Assembly (NCBI RefSeq): GCF_032397745.1
Contig: NZ_CP135921.1
Coordinates: 1,364,001 to 1,428,000 of the forward strand
Length of the DNA: 64,000 bases
Reading direction: 5' to 3'
Origin: Bradyrhizobium prioriisuperbiae
Lineage (GTDB): Bacteria; Pseudomonadota; Alphaproteobacteria; Rhizobiales; Xanthobacteraceae
Shown here: positions 9,830 to 16,738 of the stretch, piece by piece
Position numbering within the stretch: the stretch's first letter is position 1
Layout of the letters: the number at the start of each line of letters is the position of its first letter
Translations under genes and position numbers: made by a program
Notes under the pieces: model-generated
Database searches by the model: none
The model's input: the letters and a program-made list of their open reading frames with translations, nothing else
What the model was told of the DNA's origin: nothing

Positions 9830-10354
9830 TCAGAACAAAACCGCCATCATCAGCAGGTTTTCGTAGCGGCCATCGATCTGGACGCCGTCGCGCTTGACAC
9901 CCTCGATCTTGAACTCCATCGCCTTGTAGAGCGAAATCGCCGAGGCGTTGGTCTCGCGAACGGTCAGCTCGACCCGGTGCAATCCGATCCGCCGGGCGTC
10001 CGCAAGGGCGGCGCGAACGAGCCGCGTCCCCACCCGCTGGCCGCGAAACGCGGGCAACAACCCCATCCCCAGCACGCCGCAGTGGCCATAAATCGGCCGG
10101 TTCATCGGCGTGATATCGCACCAGCCGACCACCTGCTCATCGGACAAAGCGATCAGGTGCGGATAGCCGCGCTTCAGGTTGTTTTCGACAAACACACGTG
10201 CCGCCTCGATCGGCGGTGCCTCCAGAAATGCCAGATATCGCCGTTCCCGCGCGACCGCGTCCAGCACGGCATAGAAGCCGTCCACGTCACGAGGCTCGAT
10301 TTGCCTGATCTCAATCAACATCTGACCTGCAGACAATTCGGAAATCGCATGCAT
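9830..10354 (-). CDS. GNAT family N-acetyltransferase
   Basis: A 174-residue Gcn5-related acetyltransferase, probably acting on an amine or protein N-terminus with acetyl-CoA. Motif A, the acetyl-CoA pyrophosphate loop, is visible as GLLPAFRGQRVGTRLV, and the C-terminal half has the RimI-like sequence VELTVRETNASAISLYKAMEFKIEG. The substrate cannot be predicted. ATG at 10354 is preceded by GAGAGG; an internal ATG at 10321 is an alternative start that would leave a more usual N-terminus (MLIEIRQIEPRDVDGF). It is convergent with the IalB-like gene (seven bases between stops). Confidence 0.88.
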   Translation of the reverse strand: MHAISELSAGQMLIEIRQIEPRDVDGFYAVLDAVARERRYLAFLEAPPIEAARVFVENNLKRGYPHLIALSDEQVVGWCDITPMNRPIYGHCGVLGMGLLPAFRGQRVGTRLVRAALADARRIGLHRVELTVRETNASAISLYKAMEFKIEGVKRDGVQIDGRYENLLMMAVLF

Positions 10355-10474
10355 CCTCTCATCGAGTTTATCTAAGAGCTGTTTCCAGGCAAACGAGCCC
10401 CCTCGCGGAACAGCCGATTACCCCCTATCTTCGTTAATGCCTGCTGCGCAGAATTACCTTTTCACGCCCTCACA

Positions 10475-11911
10475 ATGGACCGTCTCATGACCCTCCCGAC
10501 CTCCTCCCTCATCGACCGTGCCGGCCTCGATCGTGATCAGGTACGCAGTGAGGTGGCGCGCGGGCTCAACGGCGCCGACGATGGGGAGCTTTTTCTGGAA
10601 TACCGCCAGTCCGAAGGGCTGATGTTCGACAATGGCCGGCTGAAGCAGGCGACTTATGACACCGCCCAGGGTTTCGGGCTGCGGGCGGTCAAGAACGACG
10701 CCGTGGGCTATGCACACTCTTCCGACGTCTCGATCCCGGCGCTGATGCGCGCCGCGGACGCGGTGCATGCGGTGCGGGGCGGCTATTCCGGCACCTTCGC
10801 GGCAGCGCCGACCCACACCAATGTCCGGCTTTACGGCGACGAAAACCCGCTGGACGGCCAGGCCTTCGAGGCCAAGGTCAAGCTGCTGGCGGAAATCGAC
10901 GCCTATGTGCGCGACAAGGATCCGCGGGTGCGGCAAGTGTCGGTCAGTCTCGGCGCCACCTGGCAGGTGGTGGAGATCCTGCGTCCTGACGGCGAAAGCT
11001 ACCGTGACATCCGCCCGCTGGTGCGGGTCAATATTTCCGTGGTGGCGGGATCCGGCGACCGGCAGGAAACCGGCAGCCAGGGTTATGGCGGCCGCGAGGG
11101 CTATGCCCGCTTCATCGAAACCAAGGCCTGGCGCGACGCCGCCGACGGCGCGATCCGCCAGGCACTGATCAATCTGGAATCGGTTCCCGCCCCGGCCGGC
11201 GAAATGGACGTGGTGCTCGGCCCCGGCTGGCCCGGCGTCATGCTGCATGAAGCGGTTGGACACGGCCTCGAGGGTGATTTCAATCGCAAGCAAACCTCGG
11301 CGTTCGCCGGCCTGATGGGACAACAGGTGGCGGCGAAAGGCGTGACCGTGGTCGACGACGGCACCATCGCCTCGCGGCGCGGCTCGCTGTCGATCGACGA
11401 CGAGGGCACACCGACCAACCGCACGGTCCTGATCGAAGACGGCATCCTGGTCGGCTACATGCAGGACCGGCAGAACGCGCGGCTGATGAACATGAAGCCG
11501 ACCGGCAACGGACGGCGCGAAAGCTACGCCCATGTGCCGATGCCGCGCATGACCAACACCTACATGCTGGCCGGCGACCGCGACCCGGCGGAAATCCTGG
11601 CCTCGGTGAAGAACGGCATCTTCGCCGCCAACTTCGGCGGCGGCCAGGTGGACATCACCTCGGGCAAATATGTGTTCCAGTGCACCGAAGCCTATCGCAT
11701 CGAGAACGGCAAACTCGGTGCGCCGGTGAAGGGCGCCATGCTGATCGGCAACGGCCCCACCGACCTGCACCGGGTCACCATGGTGGGCAACGACCTCGAA
11801 CTCGACGCCGGCATCGGCACCTGCGGCAAGAACGGCCAGGGCGTACCGGTCGGCGTCGGACAGCCGACGCTGCGGATGGACCGCATCACCGTCGGAGGAA
11901 CCGGCTCGTGA
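10475..11911 (+). CDS. tldD: TldD-type metalloprotease
   Basis: Subunit of the TldD/TldE zinc protease, which degrades unfolded peptides and matures some ribosomally made peptides. The 478-residue protein has the TldD catalytic motif HEAVGHGLEGD and the family C-terminus (GICGTCGKNGQGVPVG-like: GIGTCGKNGQGVPVGVGQPTLR), which distinguishes TldD from its partner TldE/PmbA, absent here. Start at 10475 or at the ATG four codons later; neither has a strong ribosome-binding site. lepB follows with a GTGA overlap, so they are co-transcribed. In relatives tldD often lies near the cta genes, as here. Confidence 0.93.
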   Translation: MDRLMTLPTSSLIDRAGLDRDQVRSEVARGLNGADDGELFLEYRQSEGLMFDNGRLKQATYDTAQGFGLRAVKNDAVGYAHSSDVSIPALMRAADAVHAVRGGYSGTFAAAPTHTNVRLYGDENPLDGQAFEAKVKLLAEIDAYVRDKDPRVRQVSVSLGATWQVVEILRPDGESYRDIRPLVRVNISVVAGSGDRQETGSQGYGGREGYARFIETKAWRDAADGAIRQALINLESVPAPAGEMDVVLGPGWPGVMLHEAVGHGLEGDFNRKQTSAFAGLMGQQVAAKGVTVVDDGTIASRRGSLSIDDEGTPTNRTVLIEDGILVGYMQDRQNARLMNMKPTGNGRRESYAHVPMPRMTNTYMLAGDRDPAEILASVKNGIFAANFGGGQVDITSGKYVFQCTEAYRIENGKLGAPVKGAMLIGNGPTDLHRVTMVGNDLELDAGIGTCGKNGQGVPVGVGQPTLRMDRITVGGTGS

Positions 11912-12678
11912 CCATGGAAATCACGGCGATGAAAAAAGCCGTTCGGAGCTGGTCGAGTGCCATCGCGCAGATGGCCGCGGTGTTCCTGCTGGTGCTGGCG
12001 GCGAAGTGCGCGCTTGCCGAGCCGTTCTACGTCCCGTCAGGCTCGATGGAACCGACGCTGATGATCGGCGATGCCCTGCTCGCCACAAAATATCCCTACG
12101 GCTACAGCGCCGCCTCGGTGCCGCTGAATGTCGCGCTGCCGCCAACCTCGCGTTTTCTAGGCGCCCTGCCCGAGCGCGGCGACGTGGTGGTGTTCCGCTG
12201 GCCCGGCGATCGGGCGCAGGTCTGGGTCAAGCGTGTGGTCGGATTGCCCGGCGATCGCATCCAGATGCAGAACGGCCAGCTCTTTATCAATGGCACCGCC
12301 GCGGCGTTGCGACCGGACGGCCTCGGCAAGGCCGAGACGGAAGACGGCTCCGAAGTGCCGGCGCCGCGCTACACGGAAACGCTTCCCGGCAATCACACCC
12401 ATCCGATCTTCAAGCTGCGCGCGCACGGCTTCCTCGACAATACGCCTGAGGTCACGGTGCCGCCGGATCATCTGTTCGTGCTGGGCGACAACCGCGACAA
12501 CTCGGCGGATAGCCGCGTGCCGGTCAATGACGGCGGCGTTGGATTGCTACCAACAGCAAATCTCGTGGGACGCGTCGAGACCGTGCTCGGATCCTGGGAT
12601 ATCGGCCTTAAAGATCGCCCGATCTCGACCTGGCTCTCGGGCCTGCGCACCTCGCGGTTTTTCACCAGCGTGAACTGA
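11908..12678 (+). CDS. lepB: Signal peptidase I
   Basis: Membrane serine protease that removes signal peptides from exported proteins. One membrane helix (AQMAAVFLLVLAAKCAL) precedes the catalytic serine in PSGSMEPTL (Ser46), the general-base lysine lies in VWVKRVVGLPGD, and the C-terminal box GDNRDNSADSR is present. The length of 256 residues is normal. I choose a GTG start at 11908 because GGAGGAA lies seven bases upstream and the GTGA overlaps the tldD stop; an ATG two codons later is possible. The main alphaproteobacterial lepB usually sits beside rnc-era, so this may be a second copy, which the window cannot settle. Confidence 0.9.
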   Translation: MTMEITAMKKAVRSWSSAIAQMAAVFLLVLAAKCALAEPFYVPSGSMEPTLMIGDALLATKYPYGYSAASVPLNVALPPTSRFLGALPERGDVVVFRWPGDRAQVWVKRVVGLPGDRIQMQNGQLFINGTAAALRPDGLGKAETEDGSEVPAPRYTETLPGNHTHPIFKLRAHGFLDNTPEVTVPPDHLFVLGDNRDNSADSRVPVNDGGVGLLPTANLVGRVETVLGSWDIGLKDRPISTWLSGLRTSRFFTSVN

Positions 12679-12697
12679 TCCGCAGCGGGGATGGGCG

Positions 12698-13033
12698 ATG
12701 ACGTTTGACGACGTTCGTGCCTTTGCCCTCAGTTGGCCCGAAGTCGAGGACGGGACATCCTACGGCACGCCGGCGCTGAAGGTCCGCAAAAAGATGCTGG
12801 TGCGGCTGAGGGAAGACGGCGACAGCCTGGTGGTGCCCGGCATCGAGCCCGACGAGCGCGCCATGCTGATGGAGACCCGGCCGAAGATCTTCCACATCAC
12901 CGATCATTATCGGGATTGGCCAAGCGTGCTGGTCCGGCTCTCTGCCTGCAGCCGCACCACGCTCGAACCGCTCATGCTGCGGCGCTGGAAAGAGCTCGCA
13001 TCGAAAGCAGCGGTGAGGGCCTTCAAGATCTAG
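12698..13033 (+). CDS. MmcQ/YjbR family protein
   Basis: A 111-residue small protein of the YjbR/MmcQ family, which has a double-wing DNA-binding-like fold, without a proven biochemical role. Family features are the N-terminal F-DDVRAFALSWPEVEDGTSYG, the central strand pair FLVRLREDGDSLVV-like segment, and the C-terminal LRRWKELASKAAVRAF. It starts 19 bases after lepB. Its TAG stop is inside the CTAG at the left end of a 20-base-pair hairpin (13028-13070), one of several genes here that end in repeat DNA. It converges with the PAN-domain gene. Confidence 0.85.
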   Translation: MTFDDVRAFALSWPEVEDGTSYGTPALKVRKKMLVRLREDGDSLVVPGIEPDERAMLMETRPKIFHITDHYRDWPSVLVRLSACSRTTLEPLMLRRWKELASKAAVRAFKI

Positions 13034-13070
13034 AGCTCTGCTCCGATAGAATCGGAACAGAGCTCTAGAT
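13028..13070. terminator. 20-bp-stem hairpin between convergent genes
   Basis: Arms of 20 bases (13028-13047 and 13051-13070; ATCTAGAGCTCTG...CCGAT) pair with only one G-T wobble around a three-base loop. The left CTAG contains the stop codon of the yjbR-like gene. It is followed by TGTTAATTTT, so it may terminate transcription from the left; structurally it also resembles the CTAG-bounded palindromes at 4143-4310 and 51302-51469. Confidence 0.7.
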
Positions 13071-13080
13071 TGTTAATTTT

Positions 13081-13132
13081 GACGCGTTTTCTTAACGCAA
13101 ACCGGTGTCCACTTCGCTCGAAAACGCTCTAG
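13081..13132. repeat. Dispersed repeat (GACGCGTTTTC...TCCACTTCGCT type), copy 2
   Basis: The blocks are GACGCGTTTTCTTAACGCA, AACCGGTGTCCACTTCGCT and CGAAAACGCTCTAG, nearly the same as 3085-3132. The closing CTAG at 13129-13132 contains, on the minus strand, the TAG stop of the PAN-domain gene. Together with the hairpin at 13028-13070 it forms a block that ends both convergent genes. Confidence 0.8.
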
Positions 13133-13689
13133 CGCACGACACCCGATGCAAAACCTGGCTTGCGGCGCGGCGGCTTGATCTGGCTCTTCAGGAAGCAGCG
13201 CGCATCCTTGCCGACATAGCCGGGACGCGAATAGGTCCAGGCGCGGCATTTGTTGTCGCCTTCACAGGCCTGCCGGCAACCCTCGTCACCGTCGCTCGCC
13301 TTCAGCTCGAAACTGCGATAGTCGCCGCCGAACCGATCGGTCGACATCTCGACGGCGCCGGTGCGCTGTTCGACCACGCCCGCGCCACGCACACCTGACA
13401 CGCAGCAATTGTTCTCGACGCGCTGCGGAACGTTGTTTTTCAGCCAGCAAACGGCCTCTGCCGCGGCATAGGTCGGATAGTTGAAGCTCCATGCGCGGCA
13501 CCGCTTGTCGCGCTCGCATTGCAGGGCGCAATCCGCGGGATCTCCGGACAGAATTGGCGAACTGAGGTAATCGCCGCCGGGCCGGTCGAAATTGGCCTGC
13601 GCCTGCACCGGTTGCGGAGCCGCAACGACCAGAAGTGCAAGTGCGGCAAAAATCGCAAGGCAAGCTCGAAGGCGACAGGCTCGGACCAT
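13129..13689 (-). CDS. Exported protein with two PAN/apple domains
   Basis: A 186-residue secreted or periplasmic protein. A signal peptide (residues 1-30, LAIFAALALLVVAAPQPVQAQA) is followed by two similar cysteine-rich PAN (apple-like) domains, each with an R-GGDY-S opening (RPGGDYLS; RFGGDYRS), CALQCERDKRCRAWSFNYPTY or CRQACEGDNKCRAWTYSRPGY, and a late CWLK / CFLK. PAN modules bind carbohydrate or protein; here the ligand is unknown. The stop codon TAG is part of the repeat at 13081-13132. Two tandem 22-base repeats (13704-13747) lie just upstream of the gene. Confidence 0.87.
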   Translation of the reverse strand: MVRACRLRACLAIFAALALLVVAAPQPVQAQANFDRPGGDYLSSPILSGDPADCALQCERDKRCRAWSFNYPTYAAAEAVCWLKNNVPQRVENNCCVSGVRGAGVVEQRTGAVEMSTDRFGGDYRSFELKASDGDEGCRQACEGDNKCRAWTYSRPGYVGKDARCFLKSQIKPPRRKPGFASGVVR

Positions 13690-13703
13690 GCCAGACGACT
13701 TTC

Positions 13704-13747
13704 AATGAGAAACGCAAGATCATGCAATGAGAAACGCAAGATCATGC
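13704..13747. repeat. Two exact tandem 22-base repeats
   Basis: Positions 13704-13725 and 13726-13747 are identical (AATGAGAAACGCAAGATCATGC). They lie 14 bases upstream of the PAN-domain gene start, in the gap to gshA. A role in expression or simple slippage duplication are both possible. Confidence 0.85.
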
Positions 13748-13891
13748 GAAACACGAGATACGGTCTCGCGCAACGGCTGCGCAGCGCGTGTCGCACGCAG
13801 ACGCAGCGAAGGGCTGCTCATTAGAACGTCAGGTTTCTGTACGGAAGATGAACGATGCAGCCACTTCGCGCTGCAACGTCAAATCGCTGAT

Positions 13892-15262
13892 TCAAAAAGC
13901 ATATTGATCGTATGCGGGTTCGACCGAACCGCCCCACGCAGCATTAAATTTCTGCAACATATCTTCGGCCGGCGTCCGCCCCGATTCGATGATGCGGTCG
14001 AGCGGCTCCAGATAGCGCGATTCGTCGCGGCCGAGATGATCGATGCGTCCGCGGCGACGTAGCCCGGCATGCGCAAGCACCAGGCACTCCTTGGCAATTT
14101 CGAACAGATAACGGTTGCCGATCTTGGCCTTGAAGCCGAGCCGCGGCACGTCATCACGCAGGGCCTGACGCTCCGCCGCGGTCCAATGCCGCGCAATCTC
14201 CCACGCCGCAGCAAGGCTCTCCTCGTCATAGAGCAGGCCGACCCAGAATGCAGACAGCGCCGGCAGGCGCTCCCACGGCGCACCATCGGCGCCGCGCATT
14301 TCCAGATAACGCTTGAGCCGGACCTCCGGGAAGATCGTCGACAGATGATTGGCCCAGTCCGACAGCGTCGGACGTTCGTTGGGAAATTTGGCATTGCGGC
14401 CGTCAAAGAAGTCGCGGAACGACGAGCCTGATACGTCGATGTAGCGATCGCCGCGCTTGATGAAATACATCGGCACGTCGAGCGCGTAGTCGACCCAGCG
14501 CTCGAAACCCATGCCGTCCTCAAACGCCCAGGGAATCATGCCGGAGCGCGCATTGTCGGTGTCACGCCAGATTTCCGAGCGGAACGAGAGCAAGCCGTTG
14601 GGCTTGCCTTCCGTGAACGGCGAATTCGCGAACAAGGCCGTGGCCACCGGCTGCAGCGCCACCGAGGTGCGCAGCTTGATCACCATGTCGGCTTCCGACG
14701 AGAAGTCGAGATTGGTCTGCACCGTGCACGTGCGATACATCATGTCGAGGCCGTAGCTGCCGACCTTCGGCATGTAATTGGTCATGATCTTGTAACGGCC
14801 CTTCGGCATCACCGGGATCTGCTCGCGCGACCATGACGGGGTCATGCCCAGCCCGAGAAAGCCGATGCCGAGCGGCGTTGCGACTTCGCGCACTTGCGCC
14901 AGATGCGCCATCACTTCCGCGGCGGTCTGGTGCACCGTTTCCACCGGCGCACCGGACAATTCGAACTGGCCGCCGGGCTCCAGCGAAATCGCACCGCCAC
15001 CGGTGACATCGAACAGGCCGATAATGTTCTCGTGCTCCATGATCGGGTCCCACCCGAGCAGGTGCTTCATGCCCTGAAGCAGCGCCTCGATGCCGCGCGG
15101 CCCCGCATAGGGCACCGGCTGGTGCCCGACCAGCGTGAACGGAGTCTTTTCGTGCTCGGTGCCGATCCGAAAATCATCCTTCGGCTTCGAGCCTGCTTCC
15201 AGCCACGCAACAAGCTCGTCGCGCGAGTGCAGCGGCGTCATATCGATCTGGTCACGCGCCAT
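13892..15262 (-). CDS. gshA: Glutamate-cysteine ligase, plant/alphaproteobacterial type
   Basis: Cytoplasmic enzyme joining glutamate and cysteine with ATP, the first step of glutathione synthesis. The 456-residue protein belongs to the class shared by plants and alphaproteobacteria: RIGTEHEKTPF near the N-terminus (substrate/Mg2+ binding), GGAISLEPGGQFELSGAP, and TCTVQTNLDFSSEADM. Length fits the class. The ATG at 15262 follows a weak CGGAA site. A GST gene and marR regulator lie upstream, so this stretch concerns glutathione biology, although gshA may be read from its own promoter in the 93-base gap after marR. Confidence 0.94.
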   Translation of the reverse strand: MARDQIDMTPLHSRDELVAWLEAGSKPKDDFRIGTEHEKTPFTLVGHQPVPYAGPRGIEALLQGMKHLLGWDPIMEHENIIGLFDVTGGGAISLEPGGQFELSGAPVETVHQTAAEVMAHLAQVREVATPLGIGFLGLGMTPSWSREQIPVMPKGRYKIMTNYMPKVGSYGLDMMYRTCTVQTNLDFSSEADMVIKLRTSVALQPVATALFANSPFTEGKPNGLLSFRSEIWRDTDNARSGMIPWAFEDGMGFERWVDYALDVPMYFIKRGDRYIDVSGSSFRDFFDGRNAKFPNERPTLSDWANHLSTIFPEVRLKRYLEMRGADGAPWERLPALSAFWVGLLYDEESLAAAWEIARHWTAAERQALRDDVPRLGFKAKIGNRYLFEIAKECLVLAHAGLRRRGRIDHLGRDESRYLEPLDRIIESGRTPAEDMLQKFNAAWGGSVEPAYDQYAF

Positions 15263-15355
15263 ATGAATTCCGAGTCAGAGGTGCGGCGCTGGGACACGCG
15301 CACGGCCGGGAGCAATGCCCGCCACCTGCGGTAGCGGCAAAAGGTGAAGAGAGCG

Positions 15356-15844
15356 TCATCGCGCGGACGCGACGTCTTTGCCTGCGGCGAGCGAGGGCTC
15401 ATCGCAGGTGCAACCTAACCGGTCAAGCAGACCGCAAAGTTTCGCCGCATCGACATCCGACAGTTTCGAGCCGATATGCCGTTCAATGGCGGCGGAATAC
15501 GAATTCCACATTTTCTTCTGCAGCTCGCGGCCGGCTTCCGTAATCTCGACGAACTGGCCGCGCTTGTCGATCTCGCACTCACGGCGCGCCGCCAGGCCCT
15601 CGTCGACCAGCCGCTCGATCAGGCGCGACGTCGAGTACTGCGGAATCAGCATCTGCTTCTCGAGTTCGACCGGACGCAACTCGCCGCGCGGCGCGCGCGA
15701 CAGTTCCAGCAGCGCATCATACCACGCCAGTGGCGGAAAACCCGCCTTCTTCAGATCGTGCTCGACCGCATCCAGCACCCGGCTCTGGACGCGCATCAAG
15801 CGGATCCAGGCAGCGGTGGCTTCGCTCGAGGGTTTGCGTTTCAT
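15356..15844 (-). CDS. MarR family transcriptional regulator
   Basis: A 162-residue winged-helix regulator, acting as a dimer. Visible are the N-terminal dimerisation helix (AWIRLMRVQSRVLDAVEHDLKKAGFP), the recognition-helix region VELEKQMLIPQYSTSRLIERLVDEGL, and the wing ARRECEIDKRGQFVEITEAG with the conserved D-R-G. It is divergent from a GST gene, and two ATGC-N4-GCAT palindromes lie in the shared 136-base gap. The simplest reading is a ligand-responsive repressor of the GST and of itself; the inducer is not predictable. Two cysteines near the C-terminus (CGLLDRLGCTCDE) could respond to thiol stress. Confidence 0.9.
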   Translation of the reverse strand: MKRKPSSEATAAWIRLMRVQSRVLDAVEHDLKKAGFPPLAWYDALLELSRAPRGELRPVELEKQMLIPQYSTSRLIERLVDEGLAARRECEIDKRGQFVEITEAGRELQKKMWNSYSAAIERHIGSKLSDVDAAKLCGLLDRLGCTCDEPSLAAGKDVASAR

Positions 15845-15884
15845 GACGGCCGTCTTACCTTGCTGCCGGATTATACGCCAGTAA

Positions 15885-15896
15885 ATGCAGCTGCAT
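15885..15896. promoter_or_regulatory. Putative MarR operator 1
   Basis: ATGCAGCTGCAT, a perfect 12-base palindrome of form ATGC-N4-GCAT, in the marR/GST divergent gap. A second site of the same form is centred 28 bases to the right. Confidence 0.55.
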
Positions 15897-15901
15897 CAAT
15901 A

Positions 15902-15929
15902 TTGACATTTCCATGCATTCGCATGTAAT
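15902..15929 (+). promoter_or_regulatory. Putative sigma70-type promoter of the GST gene
   Basis: TTGACA at 15902-15907 and TGTAAT at 15924-15929 with a 16-base spacer. Operator candidate 2 fills the spacer, so binding there would block polymerase. The GST ATG is 52 bases downstream of the -10 box. Confidence 0.55.
15913..15924. promoter_or_regulatory. Putative MarR operator 2
   Basis: ATGCATTCGCAT, again ATGC-N4-GCAT, located between the -35 and -10 boxes of the proposed GST promoter. Confidence 0.5.
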
Positions 15930-15980
15930 CACACAAGTTACGGAAGCAGGCCATGCTTCCGAAGTCAAAGGGAGGCCGCC

Positions 15981-16580
15981 ATGAAACTCTACTATACGCC
16001 GGGCGCATGCTCGCTTTCTCCCCATATCGCGCTGAAGGAATCAGGACTTCCGCACGAACTCGTGAAGGTCGATCTCAAGGCCAAGAAGCTCGCGACAGGC
16101 GAGGATTTCAACACCATCAACCCGAAGAGCCAGGTGCCGGCACTGGCGCTGGACAGCGGCGAGTTGATCACCGAAGGCCCCGTGATCGTGCAGATGATCG
16201 CCGACAAGGCCGCCGACAAGAAGCTTGCCCCCGCCCAGGGCACCGCAGAACGCTACCGGCTGCAGGAATGGCTGAATTACATCAGCGCGGAGATCCACAA
16301 GACCTTCAGCCCGCTGTTCAATCCCCTGATTTCCGATGACGCCAAGAAGGTGTTTCGCGACCGCGTTACCGGAAAATTCAGTTATCTCGACGGCAAGCTG
16401 GGTGGCCAGGATTACCTGATGGGCCAGCAGTTCACCGTTGCGGACGGCTATCTCTTCACCATGCTGAAGTGGGCCGACCGTGTCGGTCTTGATCTCTCCG
16501 GCATGAAGAACCTGATGGGGTTCAAGGATCGCGTCGGTGCACGTCCCGCGGTGCAGGCCGCGCTGCAGGCCGAAGGCTGA
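15981..16580 (+). CDS. Glutathione S-transferase (beta-class GstA-like)
   Basis: A 199-residue cytoplasmic enzyme that conjugates or reduces electrophiles with glutathione. The N-terminal thioredoxin-like domain starts MKLYYTPGACSLSPHIAL, with the beta-class catalytic Cys10 and the neighbouring Ser11 and His, and has the conserved cis-proline region SQVPAL and the glutathione-binding ITEGPVIVQMIAD. The all-helical C-terminal domain contains QFTVADGYLFTML. A ribosome-binding site AGGGAGG precedes the ATG. It is divergent from marR and close to gshA, suggesting a glutathione-dependent stress response controlled by the regulator. Confidence 0.93.
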   Translation: MKLYYTPGACSLSPHIALKESGLPHELVKVDLKAKKLATGEDFNTINPKSQVPALALDSGELITEGPVIVQMIADKAADKKLAPAQGTAERYRLQEWLNYISAEIHKTFSPLFNPLISDDAKKVFRDRVTGKFSYLDGKLGGQDYLMGQQFTVADGYLFTMLKWADRVGLDLSGMKNLMGFKDRVGARPAVQAALQAEG

Positions 16581-16597
16581 CGCGGAATGACGGAGCT

Positions 16598-16679
16598 GTA
16601 GCCCGGATGAGCGCTTAGCGCGATATCCGGGGACGGCAGTTCATTTGATCCCCGGGGTCGCTTCGCTCGCCCGGGCTAC
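16598..16679. repeat. Dispersed palindromic repeat (GTAGCCCGG...CCGGGCTAC)
   Basis: The ends GTAGCCCGG and CCGGGCTAC are perfect inverted repeats enclosing GATGAGCGCTTAGCG. This type occurs in many copies in GC-rich proteobacterial genomes. It separates the convergent GST and fadJ-like genes. Confidence 0.75.
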
Positions 16680-16683
16680 GATT

Positions 16684-16716
16684 CAAAAACAGGCCGGATC
16701 ATCATCGATCCAGCCC
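16684..16716 (-). terminator. Rho-independent terminator after the fadJ-like gene
   Basis: On the minus strand GGCTGGATC and GATCCGGCC pair (nine pairs, one G-T) around a six-base loop, followed by TGTTTTTG. It lies about 22 bases after the stop of the 3-hydroxyacyl-CoA dehydrogenase gene. Confidence 0.7.
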
Positions 16717-16738
16717 TTTTTGTTTGATGCGGTCAGCT

